Shown here: positions 30,295-37,002 of the stretch, one piece after another
Numbering within the stretch: position 1 is the stretch's first letter
How the letters are laid out: every line of letters begins with the position of its first letter
IMG/VR virus record: IMGVR_UViG_3300034072_001157
Span: 1-37,002 of that record
Direction: 5' to 3' (one strand)
Length of the DNA stretch: 37,002 bases
Source of the DNA: a virus
Program-made: the position numbers and the translations under genes
Notes under the pieces: generated by a model
Databases searched by the model: none
Told to the model about the DNA's origin: nothing
Seen by the model: only the letters and a program-made list of their open reading frames with translations

Positions 30295-30509
30295 ACGAAC
30301 TGCGCGTCTTCGCCTGCCGGGGTTGGCGTTTACCGCTTGCCAACCCCGACTTAGGCGGCCTGATCGACGCTTCGCCGTCGCATCGCGTTTGCACTCAGGG
30401 CCTACCCAGCACCCGGCGACGGGCTGACTCCGGTGAACACGTCGCGGAACCTGTTCACGGACTGCTGGTGCCTCCAGTTTTAGCCTCTTGCCAAAAGGTT
30501 TTCAACTGA
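30291..30509 (+). CDS. Coupled small tail-region ORF, 72 aa
   Basis: ATG at 30291 overlaps the preceding stop (ATGA) and its stop shares a base with the next ATG (TGATG). The product begins MNELRVFACRGWRLPLANPD and has no recognised domain. Composition is not strongly biased. The two exact overlaps suggest translation; alternatively it is a spacer that only carries ribosomes across about 215 bases. Confidence 0.45.
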   Translation: MNELRVFACRGWRLPLANPDLGGLIDASPSHRVCTQGLPSTRRRADSGEHVAEPVHGLLVPPVLASCQKVFN

Positions 30510-30940
30510 TGGCGAACGAACTTCAACGCCGCGTCGCTGCAGTGACGGCCACTCAGGCGCGCTTTGCCGGGCGCCCCTTCGACTGGCGCAAGGCGGCGAC
30601 ATGCCTGCACATGATCCGCTTCCACGCTGCACAGTTGGGCCACAAGCTGCCCACCGTGCCGCGCTTCCGTTCGGCGCTGGGGGCCATGAAGGCGCTTAAG
30701 GCCGAGGGCGTCGAAACCCTGCCCGAACTGATGGACAAGCACTTTCCGCGCATTCCGGCGGCGCAGATGCTCCCCGGCGATGTAGCGGCGTTCCCCGGCG
30801 ATGAAGGCGGGTTCGAGGCGCTGATGGTTTACGGCCAGCTGCGCGCATTCATTGGCTGGCACGAAGACATCGCGGCCTGCGACATCATCCGCGTATCGGA
30901 TGAAGGCTATTCTCACTGCACCGGGGCTTGGAGGCTGTAA
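30509..30940 (+). CDS. Tail assembly protein, DUF6950-like (in the NlpC/P60 position), 143 aa
   Basis: A 143-aa protein (FDWRKAATCLHMIRFHAAQL, GHKLPTVPRFRSALGAMKAL, AQMLPGDVAAFPGDEGG, CDIIRVSDEGYSHCTGAWRL). The layout of a Cys near the start (TCLHM) and an LPGDV motif is similar to NlpC/P60 tail peptidases (lambda gpK), and the DUF6950 family occupies this position in many sphingomonad phages. Catalytic competence is uncertain. It overlaps the hub gene start. Confidence 0.65.
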   Translation: MANELQRRVAAVTATQARFAGRPFDWRKAATCLHMIRFHAAQLGHKLPTVPRFRSALGAMKALKAEGVETLPELMDKHFPRIPAAQMLPGDVAAFPGDEGGFEALMVYGQLRAFIGWHEDIAACDIIRVSDEGYSHCTGAWRL

Positions 30941-33900
30941 TGGCGAAAGCTTTGCGTGTTGTCGGGCAGGTTGCGGGTGCAGCGGCTCTGGTCCTGTCTG
31001 TTGTCGCACCCCCGCTTGCCCCGATTGCGGCTGCTGTTGCCACGGTTGCCAATGTGGGCGCGCAGCTTTTGGCACCCAAGCCCATCGCGCGCGGTTCTCC
31101 GGCGCAGGTGACAATCGACATCGAACCGCCGCGCCCCTACGCGGTCGGGCTGGTGATGACCGGCGGCGTGATGCGCCACGATGTCGCCTATGGCCCGACA
31201 CTTAAGAAGGTGCCCAACCCCTATCGCTGGCAGGTCCGGGTGCTGTCCGGTGTCGGCCCGATCAGCGGGTTCGTGGGCGATTACTTCGATTTCGAGCCGA
31301 TTGGCACGTTCTATGCGGACGGCTTTCTCAGCATCGCCCGCCAGAACGGCAACCGGCCCGAGGCCAGTGCGCTTTTGCCGCCGATTGTCGGCACCGGGGC
31401 GTCGCCAGCTCCGGGCTGGGATGCGTCGAGCAAGCTTTCGGGCTGCGCTGCCGTTGGGCTCAACCTCCGCTTCGACAAGGACGGCAAGCGTTACGCCTCG
31501 GGCCTGCCGGTCTACACCGCCCTGATCGAGGGCGAAAAGGTATACGACCCCCGCCTTGACAGCACTTACCCCGGCGGCTCCGGTCCTTGCCGTGCTGGCG
31601 TGGAAAGCACTTACGTTTACAGTGCGAACCCCGCTTGCCACGCGCTGACTTACGCGCTGGGCCGGTTCCAGAACGGCGTTCGGGTGTTCGGCCTAGGCCA
31701 GCCTGCCGATACGATTGATCTGCCCGCAATCGTTGATTGGGCGAACGATTGTGACGCGAACGGGTGGACCGTCAACATGGTCCTGACCGAAGGCGGCACG
31801 GGTGCCAATCTGCGCGAGCAGCGGGTGCGCAACCTCGATGACCTTTGCGCCGCTGGTGGCGGGCGCTGGTATCAGGCCGGGGGGCTGCTGTCGTTCGACT
31901 GGCACCGCCCGCGCGTGTCGCTGGCTACCCTGACCGACGACGATATTCTCGAAGCGGGCGGCGGCACCGATGCCGTGCCGACCGTGCGCGACCGTATGAA
32001 CGGGGTGCGCCCGCAATACGTCAGCCCCGCGCACAACTGGCAGCAAATCACCGCTGACGAGATCATTGGCAGCACCTACCGCGCCGAGGATGGCGAGCCG
32101 CTGACGCAGGTTTACCCGCTCAACGGTGTCACCAACCCCGAGCAAGCGGGCGAACTTGCCGCCTACGCAATGGCGGATAGCCGCGAAATCGGCCCGATGG
32201 ATGTGCAGGCCAAGGTAAACTGGCGCTTCTATCGTCCGGGCGATTGCATCACCGTTGATAGCGGCCTGATGGCCTATGACGGACAGGCGGTCATCAACCA
32301 GCGCAGCCTTAATCCGCAGACGCTGGCGGTGTCGCTGTCGCTCAAGTCTGAAACCCCCGGAAAGCACGACTTCGCGCTGGGCAAGGTGGCCAATCCACCG
32401 CCGACCCCTGTTCTGGCGCAGACTGCCGAGGAACGCGATCTGCTCGCCAATGCGGCGCTGACCCCGCGCGCGGTCGATGTCGAGTTCGATGACGGCACGA
32501 ATGCCGAAGAACTGAAGCCCGGTGAAGGCGGCGCGACCCGCAACGTTCCGCGCGGCACTTATGAAGCGGGCACTACCTATGTGCGCGGCGACACGGTTAT
32601 CTTCTCGGGTTCGTCCTATCAGCTGATCGTCGCCAGCAGCACCGGCAATGCCCCGCCCGATGTGGCGCGGTGGGCGCTGACCGCCAACGCGGGGAGCGGG
32701 CCTGCGGGTGCGGACGGCCTTCCCGGCCTGACCGTCATCGTCAGCAACGAGGCACATGTCGTGGCGACCGCGCCGGATGGCACCGGCGGCGATTACAGCG
32801 CGGCGGGCGGGCAGATGCGCTTGCTGCGCGGCGACACTGTGTTGACGCCCACCTTCTCGATCCCGGCCAAGACCCCGAACACCAGCTGGATCAGCATCGA
32901 CAGCAGCGGGAACTTCACCGTCAGCGACCCCGGCGTTGATCTGGCGACCGCCACTATCCGCGCCAGCTGGGCGGGCGTGAACTATGACCGCACCTACACG
33001 CTTGCCAAGTCCAAGCAGGGTGTCACCGGCCCGCGCCTTGCGCTGGTAGCGGATAATCAGGCGTTCACCTTCACCGATGGCGCGGCCAATCCCGGTTCGC
33101 AGACCATCACGCTGACGGCGCTGCTCAACAACCTGTCGGGCACGGCCACATGGTCCACCACCCCGAGTGTGCCGCTGGGCGGCACTGGCAATACGCGCAC
33201 GCTTTCGGTCGCCAACTTCGGCAGCAACCGGCAGGTGACGGTCGAGGCCACGCTGGGCGGCATCACCGACCGGATCACTGTAGTGCGGTTGGAGCGGGAT
33301 GTAAGCGCCCCTGCTAACGCGAACCGCGTGCGGCTTTCGCTCATGGAGGGGGACAGCGGCTATGGCGTGTTGTTCAACCCGAGCGGTTTGTCCGCGCCAA
33401 CCGACTATGGCAGCTTTGAAGGGCAGCGGTTTTTCCGTGTGCAGGCCACGGCCACTGCGCCGGGGCAACAGATCAGCGTTGGCAATGCTCCATCGACGCA
33501 GGCGGCTTTCCGGCTCAACCCAAACGAACGCATCAGCGTTCAAGCGCGTGTCGAGGCTCAAGGGGCTGGGGCGACAGGCGGAAGCTGGACACTTGCACTA
33601 TGGGGCTTTCTGCCTGACGGGACACAAAGTCTGACCGCAGTTGGAAGCGTGTCCGGTTCCGCGCCACGCGCCATCGGCAATGGCCATGTGCAGTTTTTTG
33701 CCGATGTGCCTAGCAACATTGTGGGTGGCAGGCTTGAGCTTTACGGAAACAGCGGCGGCACTGGCCTTCTGCAAGTCGTTATCTCCGAACCGATGGTGAC
33801 TTCGGCGGCACCGGGACAGACCGTGCATCCGCCGTTCACGCCTGGGCCTGTCCTGACCGGACCCATCGACGCGGGCGGGCCGCTGCTGATCGGGCAGCTG

Positions 33901-34818
33901 CCGACTGACAAAGCAGTTGCCGATCTGCGGAACACGACTGTCACGCTCGCGGGCCTGCGATCAGCCCGCCCGGTGTCGGGCGCGTTCATAGGCCAACGCT
34001 ACAATGCGACCGACACGCGCGAGGCGTTTCGCTGGGATGGCTTCAACTGGCAGGCTGAGGCGGATGTGACGACAACCGTCAGCGGCCCTGCGGATATTGT
34101 CATGCAGTTCCGCGCTGACCTGTCAGTCACCTCGCCGCTGCCCCTGACCGCAGACTATCAGCTTGGGGTGGCCGGTGCTTCCCCGCTGACCTCGGGTGTC
34201 AGTTGGTCGGTTGCGGTGCTGAGCGGCACATTCTCGGGCGCTGCGCCGAGCATGGTGGGCAGTGGTGGCGGGCAGTTGCGCGTCCCTTCTCCGCTGACCT
34301 CGCCCGAGGCTGAGTTGCGGATCACGGCCAGCGTGGGGGGGCGCGCTTCGCCGCCGTTCGTCGCGAAGCTGCGGCGTCAGGTGGCCGCGCCGTCAGTCGC
34401 CGCGCTCATCTTCATAAACTCTAGCACGTTCGCCATTGCGCACGATCAGCCCATCCAGATCACATTGCCGGCAGGCGTGAGTTCGGTGTCGCTGACTGCG
34501 GTGTCTGATTTGTTCATCGACCCGAATGCGCCTGTCGGCGGCACCACGGTTGAGGGTAAGTGGCAGCGCGAAACGTCGCCGGGGACTTGGGCCGATGTCG
34601 GCGCGGTGGCGACATCATCGCCCAACCCCGAGGTGTTCGAAACCGAGATCGCACCGGGCGAATTTGTTTTCAGTGCCGAACCCGGCTCGATCACCTGCAA
34701 CCGCACTGCCTCGGGCCTGACGCCCGGGACGATTCAGCGGTTCCGGTTCGTGGCCCGCATCAGCCTTGGCAACGTGCGGGGTGTTCGGCTCAACGGCAAC
34801 GCGAGTGCAATCGCATGA
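30940..34818 (+). CDS. Tail hub / host specificity protein (lambda gpJ-like) with putative carbohydrate-binding module
   Basis: A 1292-aa protein. Residues 1-50 are hydrophobic (VVGQVAGAAALVLSVVAPPL). Residues 60-500 match the gpJ-type hub (IEPPRPYAVGLVMTGGVMRH, YGPTLKKVPNPYRWQVRVLS, GGGRWYQAGGLLSFDWHRPR, YVSPAHNWQQITADEIIGST). Residues 538-583 look like a CBM5/12 chitin-type module (GTYEAGTTYVRGDTVIFSGS, SYQLIVAS). The rest is a series of beta-sandwich domains to the C-terminus. It should bind the host receptor, probably a surface glycan. ATG at 30940 shares a base with the preceding stop. Confidence 0.88.
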   Translation: MAKALRVVGQVAGAAALVLSVVAPPLAPIAAAVATVANVGAQLLAPKPIARGSPAQVTIDIEPPRPYAVGLVMTGGVMRHDVAYGPTLKKVPNPYRWQVRVLSGVGPISGFVGDYFDFEPIGTFYADGFLSIARQNGNRPEASALLPPIVGTGASPAPGWDASSKLSGCAAVGLNLRFDKDGKRYASGLPVYTALIEGEKVYDPRLDSTYPGGSGPCRAGVESTYVYSANPACHALTYALGRFQNGVRVFGLGQPADTIDLPAIVDWANDCDANGWTVNMVLTEGGTGANLREQRVRNLDDLCAAGGGRWYQAGGLLSFDWHRPRVSLATLTDDDILEAGGGTDAVPTVRDRMNGVRPQYVSPAHNWQQITADEIIGSTYRAEDGEPLTQVYPLNGVTNPEQAGELAAYAMADSREIGPMDVQAKVNWRFYRPGDCITVDSGLMAYDGQAVINQRSLNPQTLAVSLSLKSETPGKHDFALGKVANPPPTPVLAQTAEERDLLANAALTPRAVDVEFDDGTNAEELKPGEGGATRNVPRGTYEAGTTYVRGDTVIFSGSSYQLIVASSTGNAPPDVARWALTANAGSGPAGADGLPGLTVIVSNEAHVVATAPDGTGGDYSAAGGQMRLLRGDTVLTPTFSIPAKTPNTSWISIDSSGNFTVSDPGVDLATATIRASWAGVNYDRTYTLAKSKQGVTGPRLALVADNQAFTFTDGAANPGSQTITLTALLNNLSGTATWSTTPSVPLGGTGNTRTLSVANFGSNRQVTVEATLGGITDRITVVRLERDVSAPANANRVRLSLMEGDSGYGVLFNPSGLSAPTDYGSFEGQRFFRVQATATAPGQQISVGNAPSTQAAFRLNPNERISVQARVEAQGAGATGGSWTLALWGFLPDGTQSLTAVGSVSGSAPRAIGNGHVQFFADVPSNIVGGRLELYGNSGGTGLLQVVISEPMVTSAAPGQTVHPPFTPGPVLTGPIDAGGPLLIGQLPTDKAVADLRNTTVTLAGLRSARPVSGAFIGQRYNATDTREAFRWDGFNWQAEADVTTTVSGPADIVMQFRADLSVTSPLPLTADYQLGVAGASPLTSGVSWSVAVLSGTFSGAAPSMVGSGGGQLRVPSPLTSPEAELRITASVGGRASPPFVAKLRRQVAAPSVAALIFINSSTFAIAHDQPIQITLPAGVSSVSLTAVSDLFIDPNAPVGGTTVEGKWQRETSPGTWADVGAVATSSPNPEVFETEIAPGEFVFSAEPGSITCNRTASGLTPGTIQRFRFVARISLGNVRGVRLNGNASAIA

Positions 34819-35087
34819 TCCTGCTCGAATGTCCCGAAACCGGGGAGCGCTGCCTCGTGGAAAGCGCCGATGGTTACGGCGGATGGCGTGTCGTTTCCGA
34901 TCGTGTGCCGCATCCGCCGCCCGGCGAGCATTGGCACTGGGTCGAGCATGAGGGGCGCTGGCGGGCCGATGTCGCCAAGCGTGTCGAGGACGAAAACCGC
35001 GCCGCGATGCGCGATCCCGATGCGCTGCTCGAGATCATCACGGGCCTGCTGGCCGAAATCGAAGTCCTCAAAACAAAGGAGAACTGA
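34815..35087 (+). CDS. Small protein after the tail hub, 90 aa
   Basis: ATG at 34815 overlaps the hub stop (ATGA). The product (MILLECPETGERCLVESADG, GEHWHWVEHEGRWRADVAKR, PDALLEIITGLLAEIEVLKT) has a His/Trp-rich centre and a helical end. No family recognised. It may be a tail fibre accessory or start the lysis block. Confidence 0.55.
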   Translation: MILLECPETGERCLVESADGYGGWRVVSDRVPHPPPGEHWHWVEHEGRWRADVAKRVEDENRAAMRDPDALLEIITGLLAEIEVLKTKEN

Positions 35088-35088
35088 C

Positions 35089-35229
35089 ATGCGAATGATC
35101 GTGATTGCCGCTCTGGCGCTTGGCCTTGCCGCCTGCGAGCCGCCGCCCCCGCAGCCGATCCGTGATCACCCCCTGCCGGTCAATCCGAACCCGGATTGCC
35201 CGCCTGACACCCAGTGTGTCGAACCCTGA
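35089..35229 (+). CDS. Short Pro-rich lipoprotein (o-spanin-like candidate), 46 aa
   Basis: The peptide starts MRMIVIAALALGLAACEPPP: a signal of about 15 residues with a LAAC lipobox, so Cys16 should be lipidated. The mature part is 31 residues and rich in Pro. This is the architecture of Rz1-type outer-membrane spanins. However, no embedded Rz partner is seen, so it could be another small phage lipoprotein. It lies at the start of the lysis genes. Confidence 0.55.
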   Translation: MRMIVIAALALGLAACEPPPPQPIRDHPLPVNPNPDCPPDTQCVEP

Positions 35230-35258
35230 GCACCCGAATACGCTCTCCGGAGGATCCG

Positions 35259-35531
35259 ATGAACCAAGCCGACCGCAAGAACTTCGAGGTCCTCGGAGAG
35301 AAGATCGATGCGCTTTCTAATGGGCTCGAGACGCTCGAGTACCTCGGAAACGAAAAAACCGTTGAGGCGCTCGAGGACCTCGTCCGGATCGCGCCGACGC
35401 TCAAGCAGCTGGCCAAGGGATACGAGGCGGCCGGCATCGCCGGGAACTTCATCAAATGGATTGCCGGCCTCGCCACTGCCTTCGGCGTGCTGGTCGCTGC
35501 CATCCGCTTCTACATGGGAGATGCGAAGTGA
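35259..35531 (+). CDS. Single-TM protein in the lysis cassette (holin or spanin candidate), 90 aa
   Basis: ATG at 35259 has GGAGG upstream. Residues 1-60 are a charged coiled helix (FEVLGEKIDALSNGLETLEY, ALEDLVRIAPTLKQLAKGYE), and residues 62-84 a membrane helix (AGNFIKWIAGLATAFGVLVA). This N-in C-out or C-tail-anchored topology fits some class III holin-like proteins. The stop overlaps the endolysin GTG, so the two are coupled. Confidence 0.6.
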   Translation: MNQADRKNFEVLGEKIDALSNGLETLEYLGNEKTVEALEDLVRIAPTLKQLAKGYEAAGIAGNFIKWIAGLATAFGVLVAAIRFYMGDAK

Positions 35532-36160
35532 CCTTTCCCTTTGATACCTTCATGCGCGAATGGCGGAGCCGCCGGCACAAGGATGCTGCGATCATCACCC
35601 AGGCCGAGCTCGACTTCGTCCGGGACGCGCTCGAGGGACGTTGGCCGCGGCCAGTGGCACCTGCCGACCGCGAGCCCGCCTGGGTTCGTGCCGGCCGGTC
35701 GAAGATCGGCGAGCGCGAGATCCCGGGTCCGAAGCACAATCCGTGGATTATCGGCTTCTGGCAGAAACTGGGCGCGCCCTGGATCAAGACCGACGACGCG
35801 GACGGTGCCTGGTGCGGCGGCTTCATCGCGTGGTGCCTCTCGGAAGCAGGGCTGAGCTATCCGAAGAACTATCCGGCCGCTGCCAGCTTCGCCACGTGGG
35901 GCACGCCGTGCCAAGCGCAAGTAGGTGCGATCGGTGTGAAGTCGCGTCGCGGCGGCAACCACGTTTTTCAGATCGTCGGAATCACGGCTGACCGCCGATA
36001 CTACAAGGCGCTCGGCGGCAACCAGGACAACTCGGTCAGCATCATCGACATTCCGGTCGATCAGGTGACCGCTATTCGTTGGCCGAAGGGTGCGCCTGCT
36101 CCGGCCAATAAACCTTTACCGATCATGCCGCGCGGACAGATCGGGGCGAGCGAAGCATGA
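35528..36160 (+). CDS. Cys/His peptidoglycan hydrolase (TIGR02594 / NlpC-CHAP-like endolysin)
   Basis: A 210-aa endolysin. GTG at 35528 overlaps the preceding stop. The catalytic Cys96 lies in DGAWCGGFIAWCLSEAG and the His145 in GGNHVFQIVG. This is the TIGR02594-type arrangement of NlpC/CHAP-fold amidases or endopeptidases. The region before it (PGPKHNPWIIGFWQKLGAPW) is also typical. No signal peptide is seen, so release needs a holin. It cleaves peptidoglycan to end the infection. Confidence 0.88.
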   Translation: MTFPFDTFMREWRSRRHKDAAIITQAELDFVRDALEGRWPRPVAPADREPAWVRAGRSKIGEREIPGPKHNPWIIGFWQKLGAPWIKTDDADGAWCGGFIAWCLSEAGLSYPKNYPAAASFATWGTPCQAQVGAIGVKSRRGGNHVFQIVGITADRRYYKALGGNQDNSVSIIDIPVDQVTAIRWPKGAPAPANKPLPIMPRGQIGASEA

Positions 36161-36414
36161 GCCGGGGCGAACGGCAGGAGGCGCTGACCGCCTTCCTCGC
36201 GCTGGTTGGTGCGATCGTTGTGCTTTCGGCCGCAGGCGCGCTGGCCGTCGCTTTCGCACCTTCCGATCGCATCGATCAGGTGCTCGGCGCGCTCGGCTTC
36301 ATTGCCGCAGCTGTGACCGGGCTGGTCGGCGTAATGGGCACGTTCCGCCCGCGCGCGCGGGACGAGAAGGCGCCGCCTGCCACCCATTACGAACCCGACG
36401 AAGGAGAACCCTGA
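36157..36414 (+). CDS. Two-TM holin candidate, 85 aa
   Basis: ATG at 36157 overlaps the endolysin stop. Two hydrophobic helices are at about 10-32 (LTAFLALVGAIVVLSAAGAL) and 42-62 (VLGALGFIAAAVTGLVGVMG). The tail is charged (RPRARDEKAPPATHYEPDEG). This is a class II holin-like layout directly after the endolysin. The stop shares a base with the next ATG. Confidence 0.65.
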   Translation: MSRGERQEALTAFLALVGAIVVLSAAGALAVAFAPSDRIDQVLGALGFIAAAVTGLVGVMGTFRPRARDEKAPPATHYEPDEGEP

Positions 36415-36587
36415 TGTTCAAGAAACTGATCAAGAAGGTTGTGCGCAAGGTGGTGAAGAGCCCGGTGGTGGCCGAGGTTATCGCCGAGGCGGCCGACGAC
36501 GCAATCATGGCCGCGGCCGACAAAAAGACCGGCGGCCTGGCCTCCCAAGCTGAACAGCTCATCAAGCAGCGCCGGCGCCTTCACTGA
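36414..36587 (+). CDS. Cationic amphipathic peptide gene, 57 aa
   Basis: ATG at 36414 shares a base with the holin stop (TGATG). The first 15 residues (MFKKLIKKVVRKVVK) alternate Lys/Arg with hydrophobic residues as in amphipathic membrane-active peptides. The rest is a soluble helix (AEVIAEAADDAIMAAADKK) with a basic end. Placement right after endolysin and holin makes a lysis role possible. Compare the disruptins, cationic peptides that replace spanins in some phages. No family match is known to me. Confidence 0.55.
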   Translation: MFKKLIKKVVRKVVKSPVVAEVIAEAADDAIMAAADKKTGGLASQAEQLIKQRRRLH

Positions 36588-36634
36588 GCCGCGCTGGCCG
36601 GCAACTGACCCCTCACTTCGAAAGGAACACGATC

Positions 36635-37002
36635 ATGCCCTTCCAGTTTTCTGTTGCCGCGCGCAACGCATCGCTCGACGCTATCGAAACCGCCATCGGT
36701 GCCTCGCCGATCCTGCGGATCCGCACCGGCGCTCCGCCGGCCGATTGCGCCGCTGCCCGGACCGGGACCGTGCTGGCGACCATCGCGCTGCCCGCTGACT
36801 GGATGGCCAACGCGGCCGCCGGGCTCAAGAGCTTGCTGGGCACCTGGCAGGACAGCGCCGCCGATGCCACCGGCGTGGCCGGCCACTTCGAAATCATGAA
36901 TGCCGCCGGCACGGTCTGCCACATCCAGGGCAATGTCACCGGCACCGGCGGCGGCGGCGATATGGAAATCCAGAACACCAACATCGCGACCGGCCAGTCG
37001 AT
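36635..37002 (+). CDS. Hypothetical structural-type protein (runs off right edge)
   Basis: ATG at 36635 has AAAGGA upstream; 122 codons are visible with no stop to the edge. The sequence (MPFQFSVAARNASLDAIETA, IGASPILRIRTGAPPADCAA, GVAGHFEIMNAAGTVCHIQG) is beta-rich and Gly/Ala-rich, like minor structural or fibre-type proteins of alphaproteobacterial phages located after the lysis genes. The visible end is Gly-rich (NVTGTGGGGDMEIQNTNIAT). No named family. Confidence 0.6.
   Translation, partial: MPFQFSVAARNASLDAIETAIGASPILRIRTGAPPADCAAARTGTVLATIALPADWMANAAAGLKSLLGTWQDSAADATGVAGHFEIMNAAGTVCHIQGNVTGTGGGGDMEIQNTNIATGQS

Noticed and set aside
31693-33561. 622-codon minus-strand frame across the tail hub
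   Set aside because: Shadow of the hub gene; Arg/Gly/Ala-rich with no domain structure.
1-37002. tRNA or rRNA genes and an att core
   Set aside because: No cloverleaf or rRNA-like sequence was noticed, and no core duplication can be seen because the left prophage end lies beyond the IS66 element and outside the window.

Overview
The window is most of an integrated tailed-phage (siphovirus, HK97-type) genome in a GC-rich alphaproteobacterium, most likely a sphingomonad or erythrobacterial relative. The host guess rests on the high GC, a GapR/DUF2312 gene among the early genes, a tyrosine recombinase of a type I associate with Alphaproteobacteria, and an IS66 element of alphaproteobacterial type. 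No host housekeeping gene is visible, so the assignment is an inference.

Layout, left to right. 1-2391: an IS66-family insertion sequence (tnpC running off the left edge, tnpB, tnpA, all on the minus strand). Its terminal GTAAGCG lies inside a phage integrase gene whose start also carries a frameshift (2392-2911), so the prophage probably cannot excise with its own integrase. 3449-10866 (minus): one long early operon reading leftwards from a divergent control region at 10867-10950. It holds a YdaS/Cro-like regulator, a micro-ORF, a possible CII-like regulator, several small conserved phage proteins, GapR, a Cys-rich protein, a protein with a 49-unit Tyr-Gly/Asp-Gly tail, an 88-aa protein, a solo ParB-like protein, a probable ASCH/PUA-like protein and an AlpA-like excisionase. 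Most neighbouring genes overlap by a few bases (ATGA, GTGA, TTGA, TGATG), which implies translational coupling. 10951-13059 (plus): a CI-like repressor without a peptidase domain, a membrane/coiled-coil moron, a winged-helix regulator with a perfect palindrome at its start, and a possible late regulator. 13060-13995 (minus): an unrecognised 311-aa accessory gene of lower GC.

14240-36587 (plus): the late region. Small coupled genes, including a Mu Gam-like DNA-end protector and an HNH nuclease, lead into small and large terminase, portal, prohead protease, major capsid, head-tail connectors, a capsid decoration-like protein, tail completion proteins, tail tube, a frameshifted tail-assembly chaperone pair (slippery GGGAAAC), tape measure, tail-tip proteins and a 1292-aa tail hub/receptor protein with a putative carbohydrate-binding module. 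A lysis cassette follows: small lipoprotein, TM protein, Cys/His peptidoglycan hydrolase, holin candidate and a short cationic amphipathic peptide. The last gene (36635 onward) runs off the right edge. One minus-strand gene (24095-24445) sits inside the head-tail operon and looks like a moron.

How it works together: the divergent repressor/Cro region would control the leftward early operon. The two regulators around 12-13 kb may drive the rightward late operon. Gam and HNH precede packaging and the usual head, tail and lysis order follows. The least explained parts are the (Tyr/Asp-Gly)49 protein and its coupled partner, the solo ParB/ASCH/AlpA trio, and the two minus-strand accessory genes.
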